From Planctomycetota bacterium (GTDB lineage: Bacteria > Planctomycetota > Planctomycetia > Pirellulales > Lacipirellulaceae): DNA of 64,000 bases. Numbering within the stretch: position 1 is the first letter of the stretch; the number at the start of each line of letters is the position of its first letter. The stretch is taken from positions 1-64,000 of the forward strand of contig JAADGV010000102.1 in assembly GCA_013152205.1 (NCBI GenBank), given 5' to 3'. The notes under the pieces were generated by a model. The model was given only the letters and a program-made list of their open reading frames with translations, was not told the DNA's origin and searched no databases. Position numbers and translations under genes: made by a program. This document shows positions 7,952 to 17,300 of this stretch, piece by piece.

Positions 7952-10081
7952 GTGACAACATCCCCTTATTCAGATCCGTCGTCAGACCCCCGTTCAGTGG
8001 GCTCGGTCGATGAGGACGCCGTCCGCCATGCAAAGAGCGAGATTCAGGGTCTCGTGCAAGAGGTGGTCGATCTTTCGCGATCCGAGATCGAACCCTCGGA
8101 ATTCTACGCAGCGATGATGGATAAGACGATTTCCGCCCTGGCGGCAGTCGGCGGGGTGGTCTGGACCTACGAGGAGGGGGCCGGGCTAAAACTCGAGTAT
8201 CAAGTCAACCTGCAGCAGACAGGTTTGGCTGAGAGCGAAGAAGCTCAGACACAGCATGGCCGGCTGTTGCAACAGGTTATCGCAAAAGGCGAGGCGGCAC
8301 TTGTCCCCCCACACTCAGGTACCGGAGACGACAGCGGCGAAGAGATAGCCGCCAACCCGACCGACTATCTGTTGGTACTTTCCCCGATCAAAAGCGATCG
8401 AGGAGTAGAAGGGGTAGTCGAGGTTTTTCAACGGCCAGGCGCCCGACCGACGACCCAGAAAGGGTACTTGCGATTCTTAGGGCAAATTTGTGAGTTGGCC
8501 GGCGAGTATATCAAATCCCGCCGCCTGCGACATTTTACGACGAAACAATCGTTGTGGGAGCAACTAGAAGCGTTCACGGGGTTGGTGCATAAATCGCTGA
8601 ATTCGCGGGAGACGGCCTACACGATTGCCAACGAGGGACGTCGCCTGATTGGTTGCGATCGGGTGACCGTCGCGTTGCGGCGTGGGAGTAGTTATCGGAT
8701 CGAAGCAATCAGCGGGCAAGATACCTTCGATAAGCGTTCAAACTTGGTGCGTTTACTACGAAAGTTGGCGACCGTAGTTGCGCGGACGGGCGACGATTTG
8801 TGGTTTGACGGGGATACGTCGGATTTGGCGCCACAAGTAGAACGGGCGGTGAACGAGTATGTCGACGAAGCGCTTACGAAACAACTGGCGGTGTTGCCGC
8901 TGCGCGAAGCAGAGTCGGACGTCGACGACAAACCGGGCGAGAAGAAAGTAAAACGGCGCGAGAATATTCTAGGTGCGATTATCATCGAGCAGCTTGTCGA
9001 TAGCCGACAGCCTGAAGGGATGTTGCAGCGGGTTGACGTGGTACGCCGACATAGCTCGACCTCGCTGACCAATGCCCAGGAGCATGAGAACTTGTTCTTG
9101 CTGCCGGTGTGGCGATTGTTGGGCAAGGCTCGCGTGCTGGTGACGGCTCGCAACTTGCCAAAAACGTTGCTGGCAGCCATCGCATTGGCGGGAGCGATTT
9201 TTGCGCTCTGCTACGTGCAGTACGAGTTTACCGTGGTCGCTGATGGCAAATTGCTGCCCGAGATACGCCGGGGTGTGTTTGCGGGTATTGATGGCGCGGT
9301 TGCAGAAGTGGCCGTCGACACGGGCGAACTGGTTTCCGAGGGCCAATTGTTGGTTCGGCAGCGGAGTGTTGACCTCGAGACGCAGGTCATCGAGTTAGAA
9401 GGCGAATTAGACAAAACGAGTGAAGAGATTTCGTCGATATTGCGTCAGCGTCAGGCACTCGATCGTGGGCAGTCCGAAGGGGTCGAACTAGAGGAACTAA
9501 CCGGGCGGATGGCGCAATTGCGCAAGACACGCAGCAGCTTAGAGAAACAGCGTGAATTGCTGCAACAAAAGCAACGAAAGTTGACGATTACCAGCCCCAT
9601 CGCCGGCAAGGTGGTTACCTGGAAGGTGCGCGAGCGACTTGGCGGAAATCGTTCGGTGCGCAAGGGCCAGCAACTCATGGAAATTGCTGACACCTCAAGT
9701 CGATGGGAGCTAGAGATCTATGTGCCCGAGGCCAAGATGGGGCACATTGTCGAGCAGTTAGAGAAATTACGTTCGGAAGATGCGGAAGCGCAGTTGACGG
9801 TTAGCTTCATCATGGCAACACATTCGGCCGTCCATCTCGAAGGGACCGTTGTCGAGATCGATACAAGCGCAGAAGTGCATGGCGAAGATGGCAACACCGT
9901 GCGAATGCGAGTTTCGTTTGCTCAGGAAGATCTCAAGCAATTGGTTTCCGACCCAGCCAGCGAACTAAAAGTAGGTGCCGACGTCAAAGCCAAAGTGCTG
10001 TGTGGCCAACGGGCGGTTGGCTATGTGTGGTTCCACGATTTGTTTGAATTTGTCCAATCAAGGATTCTGTTTCGATTGTAA
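7952..10081 (+). CDS. GAF-domain/HlyD hybrid membrane protein
   Basis: About 709 residues from GTG 7952. The frame stays open from an ATG at 7841, but the extra 37 residues look unlike protein, so the start is uncertain. Residues ~40-190 and ~200-380 look like two GAF-type sensory domains (EFYAAMMDKTISALAAVGGVVWTYE; RETAYTIANEGRRLIGCDRVTVALRRG). A single TM helix follows at ~403-425 (LLAAIALAGAIFALCYVQY). After it comes a HlyD-type adaptor: a lipoyl half (GVFAGIDGAVAEVAVDTGELVSEG), a coiled coil, the second lipoyl half (ITSPIAGKVVTW) and a beta-barrel. So it joins a cytoplasmic sensor to a periplasmic adaptor arm. It opens a cassette with the next two genes. No ATPase or outer-membrane channel is encoded beside it. 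Confidence 0.8.
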   Translation: MTTSPYSDPSSDPRSVGSVDEDAVRHAKSEIQGLVQEVVDLSRSEIEPSEFYAAMMDKTISALAAVGGVVWTYEEGAGLKLEYQVNLQQTGLAESEEAQTQHGRLLQQVIAKGEAALVPPHSGTGDDSGEEIAANPTDYLLVLSPIKSDRGVEGVVEVFQRPGARPTTQKGYLRFLGQICELAGEYIKSRRLRHFTTKQSLWEQLEAFTGLVHKSLNSRETAYTIANEGRRLIGCDRVTVALRRGSSYRIEAISGQDTFDKRSNLVRLLRKLATVVARTGDDLWFDGDTSDLAPQVERAVNEYVDEALTKQLAVLPLREAESDVDDKPGEKKVKRRENILGAIIIEQLVDSRQPEGMLQRVDVVRRHSSTSLTNAQEHENLFLLPVWRLLGKARVLVTARNLPKTLLAAIALAGAIFALCYVQYEFTVVADGKLLPEIRRGVFAGIDGAVAEVAVDTGELVSEGQLLVRQRSVDLETQVIELEGELDKTSEEISSILRQRQALDRGQSEGVELEELTGRMAQLRKTRSSLEKQRELLQQKQRKLTITSPIAGKVVTWKVRERLGGNRSVRKGQQLMEIADTSSRWELEIYVPEAKMGHIVEQLEKLRSEDAEAQLTVSFIMATHSAVHLEGTVVEIDTSAEVHGEDGNTVRMRVSFAQEDLKQLVSDPASELKVGADVKAKVLCGQRAVGYVWFHDLFEFVQSRILFRL

Positions 10082-10117
10082 AAGTGTTTTTCGGCAAGAG
10101 TTAATTCGTAGTTAATC

Positions 10118-10197
10118 CGTAGGGTGTGTGCAGCGATAGCGGAACGCACCATCTAGGGTTCCGGTGGGTTTCGCTTTGCTACACCCACCCTACGGGG
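10118..10197. repeat. Palindromic repeat family G, copy 1
   Basis: CGTAGGGTGTGTGCAGCGA at the left and TTTGCTACACCCACCCTACG at the right are imperfect inverted copies. A second copy lies at 61669-61752. It sits between the GAF/HlyD and small HlyD genes of one cassette, so it would be transcribed with them. Confidence 0.75.
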
Positions 10198-10235
10198 TTG
10201 ATGAATTTGAAAAGTTATTATTTGGAGCGGGTTAT

Positions 10236-11132
10236 ATGACTGCTGTTCGCTTGTTGGGTTGCTTGGCTGTGGTGGTGTTGTTGGGCGGTGCAGATCGTCC
10301 CGAGGCGGCGAAGAGCAACGAGGCTGTGCTGCAATCGTGTTTTGTGAAAGTGCAGTACGAAGCGCGTATTCCCGCACCGGTGGCGGGGGTGCTGATCGAC
10401 ATGCAGATGCAAGAAGGCTCGCGGGTGAAAAAAGGCGATGCCCTAGCGATTATCGACGACCGAGAGGCGGCAGCCGCACTAAAGATCGCCCAGTATGGCC
10501 ATCAGGCGGCGGTGAAACGGGCCGACGATCAGATTGAAGAAAAGTACGCCAAGAAGGCTGCCGAGGTGGCTTATTACGATTGGCAACAGGACTTAAAAGC
10601 GAACAAAGATCACCCCGGGGCTATTCCCGATATCGAGGTCAGGCAAAAGCATCTGGTCTTCGAGCGTTCCGGTTTGCAAATCGAAAAGGCTCAGAAAGAT
10701 CGTGAACTATCCTTGCTCGACGCAGATACAAAAAAAGCAGAACTCGATGCCGCACAAATGGCCATTGATTGGCGCAAGATTACGTCGCCCGTCGATGGCG
10801 AAGTGGTCACCACTTATCGCAACCAAGACGAGTGGGTGAGCCCGGGCGATCCGATCCTCAAACTCGTACGGTTCGATGTCTTGGACGTCGAAGGCGACGC
10901 CTACGCTGGCGAGTTCGACCGTGGAGAATTGCTAGGCCGTCCGGTCACGGTCTATATCACTAAGGCGCGTGGCCGAGAGGTCTCGGTGAAAGGGTCGATC
11001 GTGCATGTTAGCCAACTAGTCCAATCGGATGGTAGCTATGTCGTCCGAGCTGAGATAAAGAACAAGCGGGAAGGCGATAGTTGGCTCATCCAACCCGGCG
11101 TCGAAGCCAAGATGGTGATTCATCTGGAGTGA
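10236..11132 (+). CDS. Small HlyD-family periplasmic adaptor
   Basis: 298 residues from ATG 10236, which has GGAG eight bases upstream. An earlier in-frame start falls inside the repeat at 10118-10197 and is rejected. A signal peptide (MTAVRLLGCLAVVVLLGGADRPEAA) is followed by a lipoyl-like domain split by a helical hairpin: YEARIPAPVAGVLIDMQMQEGSRVKKGDALAIIDD, then charged helices (~75-185), then KITSPVDGEVVTTYRNQDEWVSPGDPILKLV, and a beta-barrel domain. This is the membrane-fusion-protein architecture of HlyD/AcrA. It is the second gene of the GAF/HlyD - HlyD - M50 cassette and probably makes a periplasmic complex with the arms of both partners (inference). Confidence 0.85.
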   Translation: MTAVRLLGCLAVVVLLGGADRPEAAKSNEAVLQSCFVKVQYEARIPAPVAGVLIDMQMQEGSRVKKGDALAIIDDREAAAALKIAQYGHQAAVKRADDQIEEKYAKKAAEVAYYDWQQDLKANKDHPGAIPDIEVRQKHLVFERSGLQIEKAQKDRELSLLDADTKKAELDAAQMAIDWRKITSPVDGEVVTTYRNQDEWVSPGDPILKLVRFDVLDVEGDAYAGEFDRGELLGRPVTVYITKARGREVSVKGSIVHVSQLVQSDGSYVVRAEIKNKREGDSWLIQPGVEAKMVIHLE

Positions 11133-11206
11133 AGCGGAAAGCGGAGAGGCCGTAGGACGGAACAAGCCTCGCACGGTTTTGGTATCTAATTCTTTTTAGT
11201 TTCTTT

Positions 11207-13453
11207 ATGGCTACGCTTTCCGACAGCATTGTTTCTAGTTCATCGCGTCGGCTAGCGATCCGTGTTCGCCCAGATTTGAAGGCGCGTCGGCAGCGTTATC
11301 AGGGGCGCATCTATTGGGTGGTGAAAGATCCGATCGGCCTGCAGTACTATCGCTTCGAGGAAGAAGAATTTGCCATCATGCAAATGCTCGATGGCGAAGT
11401 GAGCCTCGAGGAAGTTGCCGAGCGATTTGAAGCCGAATTTCCTACGCAGCCCATTCGCGTCGAGGAATTGCAGAATTTCATCGGCATGTTGCATCGTAGC
11501 GGGCTGGTGCTGTCGGATGCCTCTGGGCAGGGTGTCCAGTTGAAAAAGCGACGAGACGAGCGCAGGCGCAAGGAAATGATCGGAGCGGCGAGCAATATCC
11601 TGGCTTTCCGCTTCAAAGGGTTCGATCCCGAGCGACTGCTCAATTTTATGTACCCCTACGTGAGCTGGTTTTTCACGGTGCCGGCGACCATTTGCGGTCT
11701 GACATTGGCCCTGCTGGCAGCGATGTTGGTGACAGTGCAGTTCGACGTGTTTCAGTCGCGCCTTCCCTCGTTTCAGTCGTTTTTTGACGCACAGAATTGG
11801 CTGTTGATTGCTGGCGTATTGGGCGTTACCAAGGTGATTCACGAGTTTGGCCATGGGCTGTCGTGCAAACACTTTGGGGGCGAATGCCATGAGATGGGCA
11901 TCATGTTCCTGGTGCTAACCCCATGTCTTTACTGCAACGTGTCCGACTCATGGATGCTGCCCAGCCGTTGGCATCGTGCGGCGATTGGCGCTGCTGGTAT
12001 CTACGTCGAGGTGGTGATCGCTTCGATGGCGACGTTTATCTGGTGGTTTAGCGAGCCGGGTTTTTTGAACTACCTGTGCCTGAACATCATGTTCGTCAGC
12101 TCGGTGAGCACAATATTATTCAACGCCAACCCGCTGCTGCGCTACGATGGCTACTACATCCTCAGTGATATCATGGAGGTGCCGAACCTTCGGCAAAAAG
12201 CCAACACGATTTTGAGTCGAAAGCTCGGCAAATTGTGCATGGGCATAGAGGAGCCGGACGACCCGTTTTTGCCAAAGCGGCATCAGGCGTTGTTCGCACT
12301 CTACACCGTGGCGTCGTTTTTTTATCGCTGGGTGATTCTGCTCTCGATCCTCTATTTCCTCAACAAAGTTTTCGAGCCGTATGGCCTGAAGATTCTCGGG
12401 CAGTTGATTGCGCTTGCTTCTTTGTGGGGTTTGATATTTATGCCTTTCAAAAAGGTGTATTCGTTTTTTCGCGTACCTGGAAGGTGGAGCAAAGTGAAGA
12501 AAGTACGCATGGCAGTGACATTGCTGATATTGGCAGGATTTGTGGGCGGTGCCCTGTTCATCCCGTTTCCGTCGAGTGTGATCTGCGATTTCGAACTGCA
12601 ACCGCACGAGGCTTCGTCGGTGTATGTCGAGATCGAGGGGACGCTGCAGGAAGTTTTTGTCGAACCAGGGCAGAAGGTCGAACGGGGCGAGTTGCTCGCA
12701 CGATTGGAAAATATCGATTTAGAAATTGAAATCCAGAAACTCAAGGGGCAGCACGATGCGACCGAGGTTCAACTCAAAAGCTTGCGCCAACTTCGCCGCC
12801 GTAGCGAGCAGGATAGCAACCAAATCGAGGTAGTGCGAGAACGACTAAAAGCATTGAAAGAGCAACTAGAGAAAAAGCAGGAGGATGCCGAGCGACTAAA
12901 AATTTTCGCACCCATCGCAGGAACGATCATACCGCCACCGCTGCGACAAGCTCAGCCGATGGGCAACCAGATTGAGCTAGCGAGTTGGTCTGGTTCGCCC
13001 TTAGACAAAGAAAACCTAGGGGCAACACTTGGTACCGAAGGATCTCAAAATTTATTTTGCCAAATCGGCGAGCCGAACGAATGGGATGCAGTTTTGGTAA
13101 TCAACCAACGCGATCTCGATTGGGTAACGACGGGGCAAGAAGTTCGGTTGATGTTTAACGAGTCGACGGCTCACGTTTTTGTCAGCAAGATTGATTATCT
13201 CGCGGAGGAAGAAGTCGACGAGCTAACCCCACGCTTGGCGAGTACCTCCGGCGGCCCCATCCCGGCCCAGACCGACCCCGGCGGAAAAGTTCGACCATTA
13301 AGCACGTCCCTGCAAGCGATGGTACGACTAGACGATTCGCAGCAAATGTTTCGCAACGGTCTGATAGGCCAAGCACGAATCAAGACAAACCCACGCACAT
13401 TGGGCAGCCGATTGTACCGCTACCTAAGCCGAACATTTAATTTTGACCTGTAG
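11207..13453 (+). CDS. PqqD-like / M50 site-2 protease / HlyD fusion membrane protein
   Basis: 748 residues in three parts. Residues ~17-105 (RPDLKARRQRYQGRIYWVVKDPIGLQYYRF..MQMLDGEVSLEEVAERFEAEF..LQNFIGMLHRSGLVL) look like a PqqD-type winged domain, the fold that binds RiPP leader peptides. Residues ~150-470 are a polytopic membrane zinc protease core with H212-E-F-G-H216 and, further on, NANPLLRYDG with D314 as the likely third zinc ligand, as in M50 site-2 proteases. Residues ~480-748 hold a lipoyl half (GTLQEVFVEPGQKVERGELLARLE), a coiled coil and a second half (IFAPIAGTIIPP), so a HlyD arm. A related arrangement is known in YydH-like proteins. It may recognise, cut and pass on a peptide or protein; the substrate is unknown. 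It is the last gene of the cassette. Confidence 0.85.
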   Translation: MATLSDSIVSSSSRRLAIRVRPDLKARRQRYQGRIYWVVKDPIGLQYYRFEEEEFAIMQMLDGEVSLEEVAERFEAEFPTQPIRVEELQNFIGMLHRSGLVLSDASGQGVQLKKRRDERRRKEMIGAASNILAFRFKGFDPERLLNFMYPYVSWFFTVPATICGLTLALLAAMLVTVQFDVFQSRLPSFQSFFDAQNWLLIAGVLGVTKVIHEFGHGLSCKHFGGECHEMGIMFLVLTPCLYCNVSDSWMLPSRWHRAAIGAAGIYVEVVIASMATFIWWFSEPGFLNYLCLNIMFVSSVSTILFNANPLLRYDGYYILSDIMEVPNLRQKANTILSRKLGKLCMGIEEPDDPFLPKRHQALFALYTVASFFYRWVILLSILYFLNKVFEPYGLKILGQLIALASLWGLIFMPFKKVYSFFRVPGRWSKVKKVRMAVTLLILAGFVGGALFIPFPSSVICDFELQPHEASSVYVEIEGTLQEVFVEPGQKVERGELLARLENIDLEIEIQKLKGQHDATEVQLKSLRQLRRRSEQDSNQIEVVRERLKALKEQLEKKQEDAERLKIFAPIAGTIIPPPLRQAQPMGNQIELASWSGSPLDKENLGATLGTEGSQNLFCQIGEPNEWDAVLVINQRDLDWVTTGQEVRLMFNESTAHVFVSKIDYLAEEEVDELTPRLASTSGGPIPAQTDPGGKVRPLSTSLQAMVRLDDSQQMFRNGLIGQARIKTNPRTLGSRLYRYLSRTFNFDL

Positions 13454-13483
13454 TTGGCGGCCTTATAATAGAAGCTGCCTTTG

Positions 13484-13492
13484 TGGTATAAT
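13484..13492 (+). promoter_or_regulatory. Extended -10 promoter for the nucleotidyltransferase
   Basis: TGGTATAAT is a perfect TGn-TATAAT extended -10 box. A start site near 13499 would leave a leader of about 31 bases carrying GAGAGG six bases before the ATG at 13531. A second TATAAT at 13464-13469 with TTGACC 15 bases upstream may be an alternative promoter. Confidence 0.6.
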
Positions 13493-13530
13493 TAAACGAG
13501 GTCGCGCTGGTTCCGCTCTGAGAGGCATCC

Positions 13531-14121
13531 ATGTCACACACAACTTTTGGACCCATTTCTTGGGAAAGGATGATTGGAGCTGTGGAAGATGTACGCAATC
13601 GTCTAGAACGAGCCACGGCAGCTTTGGAGAAGGCTGGCATCGACTACGCGGTGATCGGCGGAAACGCGGTCGCCGCTTGGGTGTCCCGCGTCGATCGAGC
13701 AGCCGTACGAAACACGCGAGATGTCGATCTCCTACTCCGCCGAGAAGATCTCGAAGCCGCCAAACTGGCGCTAGCTCCAGCAGGGTTCATCTATCGCCAC
13801 GTCCGCAGCATCGACATGTTTCTCGACGGTCCTGGAGCAAAAGCACGCGACGCAGTTCACATTCTCTTCGCCGGAGAGAAGGTACGAGAAGACGACCCAG
13901 CGACGACGCCTACCATGAGCGAAGTGGAGCAGGACCAAGCGTTTCGCATCGTCACCCTCGAAGCCCTGGTGCGGATGAAGCTCACTTCGTTCCGTCGTAA
14001 AGATCAAGTGCATTTGCTTGACATGGTCGAGCTTGGCCTCATCGATGCCAATTGGCCTGACCGTTTCACTACGGTGTTGGCCGACCGGCTGCAACAATTG
14101 CTCGACGACCCAGACGGATAG
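13531..14121 (+). CDS. AbiEii-like nucleotidyltransferase
   Basis: 196 residues. The motif VIGGNAVAAWV (residues ~39-49) followed by NTRDVDLLL (~61-69) is the GG...T-x-D-x-D signature of minimal nucleotidyltransferases, as in the AbiEii/type IV toxin family. A later K-rich segment (ALVRMKLTSFRRKDQVHLLDM) matches the family's C-terminal lysine/aspartate region. Such enzymes transfer NMPs to tRNA or proteins, and AbiEii acts as a toxin. No AbiEi-like antitoxin or HEPN partner lies beside it, so a toxin role is uncertain. It has its own promoter (13484) and a good ribosome site. Confidence 0.75.
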   Translation: MSHTTFGPISWERMIGAVEDVRNRLERATAALEKAGIDYAVIGGNAVAAWVSRVDRAAVRNTRDVDLLLRREDLEAAKLALAPAGFIYRHVRSIDMFLDGPGAKARDAVHILFAGEKVREDDPATTPTMSEVEQDQAFRIVTLEALVRMKLTSFRRKDQVHLLDMVELGLIDANWPDRFTTVLADRLQQLLDDPDG

Positions 14122-14371
14122 TGCGTGGGTGAAGCGCACCTTTACGCCAAAGGCGTTTCATCACAAAGCCCAGGGTTGCCGGCGCAGCCGTCTACCCTGG
14201 GTTTGCTGACCCCTGATCTCGGTCCCCTTCCCCCTCATCTGCTAGCACTGCTGGCGGGCGACTCGATCTAGGACGTAATTCTGCCTACGCCTAGAATCAG
14301 CCGTTTCTACTGGGGCGTCAACGAACCTTACGTTCGCGGATAGCGTTGTAAAGGTACGGGCAGATTTTCTT

Positions 14372-17300
14372 ATGGCAAGCAGACGTAAACGCAAACCGGG
14401 CCGCTTCAGGCGGCGGTTGATAATCTTTGGGTTGCTGGCGATCGCTGGGGTGGCTGCAGGGCCGACGATTATTGGCAGCACGCCGCTGCGGAATACTTTG
14501 CTCGGTTGGTCGATGCCCGTAGATGGCTTTCGCGTGGAGAGTCAGTCGGGTGCGTTTGCCTGGCTAAGTGGGCAAACGGTTACAGACATTTCGATTACCG
14601 ATCCAGACGGCAACCCCGTGCTGACGGCGGAATCGATCGCCGTAGATCGCTCGTTGTGGTCGTTGGCGTCTAGCAATGCGGGATCGATGAAGCTGACAAT
14701 CATCAGACCGGTCTTGTACGTCGCGACTCGCGCGGACGGCAGCAATCTCGAAGATCTGATTGCTGCTTGGAATTCAAACGCAGAGGCTGACGATCGCGAC
14801 ACACCTGAAGATGCCAAGCTCAACGTTGCGATAGAAATTGTCGAAGGGACAGTGCGTGGCTTCGATACCGAAACGCAGCAGCAGTGGCTGTTGAGTGAAG
14901 CCAATGTGTCGACGCAATTGGGAGGTGATGTCGAAGTCAACGGTGGCGCGAACCTGAGCATCTCGCCAGACAGTCAGCCAGGGCGCGTGAAATTCCACCT
15001 GTTGCAGCCGGCCGTTGGGCCGCAGCAATTGAATGTGTTAACCGAACAACTTCCGTTAGAGCCATTCGAGCCGTGGCTGCGGCGAGTGCTGCCCGGGGGC
15101 CGAGTGGCGGGGACGGTTTCTTCAGACGCAAAGTTGAGCTGGACCTACGACGCGCAGGGCGCACCGACGCTACAAACCTCGGGACATCTCGAAGCGAAAG
15201 GGCTCGAAGTGGCTGCGGAGGCGTTGGCCGACGATCGGCTGCAGTTTGAAAGCTTCGTATCGCCCTGGCAATTGAGTATCACGCGAGAAGGAATATCGAT
15301 TGAGCAGTTGGAAGCCAAAACCGATTGGGCCTCTTTAACCGCGAAAGGTTCGTTGACGTTCGAGGAGATCCGTTCGTTTAGTTTCGCTCACTTGCCCAAG
15401 CAAGAAGCAAGCTTGAATGGCCGGGTGCAACTCAATCGATTGGCAACGATGCTGCCGCACACGTTGCAGCTACGCGAGGGGGTGCAAATCGACGCAGGCG
15501 AGTTGGAGTTTTCTGCCTCGGGAAGTCGCGCGGCAGAGCGCTTCGGCTGGAAGGCGACAGCGATTGCTCGGGATGTTGCCGGAACGGATGGTCGTCGGCC
15601 TATTCGCTGGGAGCAGCCGATTGAGGTTGCCCTCGAATTGGTTGATACGGCAAGTGGCCCACAGATGACCCAACTGGCGGTGAGCGCGCCGTTTGCCGAA
15701 GGAAACTTCAAGACGTCCAACCAAAAAATCGAAGGGAATTTTCATTTTGATTTGCAGCAGCTCTCCTCGGAGCTTAGCCAGTTTGTCGACCTAGACGATT
15801 GGCAGTTCCAAGGCCGGGGCGAAGGCACCCTGTCGCTCACCCGGGAGCCAAACGACCGGTTTGACGCGTTTGCGAATCTACTACTGACGGACTTGAATGT
15901 TCGGCAAGAGGGCCAATTGCTTTGGGCCGAATCGCGTCTGAACGTCGAGGCAAAGGCCCAGGGCACCGCGACCGATTTTTCGCCGCAACGGATTGCCACG
16001 AGTTCAATAAAATTGCGAGGTGCGGGCGATGTTTTGGAAGTCGAACTACTCGAGCCGGTTGCCTTGGATGCTCCCGAGCCGACGTACAAGGTGCGAGTGC
16101 AGGGAAATGGACCGTTGGCATCGTGGGCGGGCCGTCTGCGGCCATGGATTGCGAACGTGCCTGACGAGATGGAGGGCGAGGCGTATGTCAAAGCCACGCT
16201 GCAATTGGCACCAGCCATGGTGCATGTGCTGGAGTCGGAGGGTAGTATCACGCAACTGCGAGTGCGCAGCGGCACGCTGATGATCGACGAGCCTCGCGTA
16301 CAGTTTGCCGGCGATTGCCGCTGGGAAAGGGCCAACAGCAGTTTCGCAGCTCAAGAGCTACAGTTGGTGAGCAGTTCGTTGGCGCTGCGCTCGCGTAATT
16401 TGGCGGTGCAGTTGTCTTCGTCGGCAGCACCAACGGCGACAGGGCAAATCGCGTTTCGCGCTGATCTCGAGCAACTGGCATCGATCGCCGGATTGGTTGG
16501 CCAGCAAGAGGCGACTTGGCCACGGGGAATGACGACTGGGACAGTGGAACTGATGAGCAACGCCCAGCATTTGCAGGCGAACTTTTCGGCAGATGTCGAG
16601 CAGTTGCAGATTGTACGACCTGCTGCGGCAAGCGGCGCGGCCTATGGCCAACCAGAAATCGTATGGACCGAGCCAGAATTGAAAATTGCCGGGCGGGCGA
16701 CCTATTTGATTGCCGACGATCGGGTGCAGGTCGAAGATGTGCGGCTCGAGGGCAAAACCATGCAACTAAGCGGCAGGGCAACGTTCGAGAAGCCGACGAC
16801 CGAGCAACAGTTGCAGGCCGACGGGATGTTGCAGTACGACTCGGTGGAATTTGCCAAATTGCTCGCCAGTTATCTTGGGCCGGAGGTGCAAGTTTTTGGC
16901 GATCGCCAGATTCGTTTTCAAGTGGCGGGACGAATGTCGCAAGAGGAGGCCACAGGCGCGCCACTGCATTGGTCGCAACGTTTTAACGTGACAGCGGACG
17001 CCGGTTGGACGTCGGCAGCCGTGTATGGTTTGCCGTTTGGCGCCGGTCGGTTACACGGAACCATCGCCGATGGGCAACTACAGCTAGCGCCGCTGGATCT
17101 GGCTGTGGGGCAGGGTCGAATGGTGGCAAGCCCCCGTGCGGTACTGGCCCCTGAGCCGGCGTATCTGTTTTTACCCAAAGGGGTGCTATTTAGCAGTGTA
17201 GAGATTTCGCCCCAAGTGAGCGAGACGATGCTGAAGTACGTGGCCCCGATTTTGGCAGGTGCCACGCAGACCAGCGGGAAGTTCTCGCTCGACATCGACG

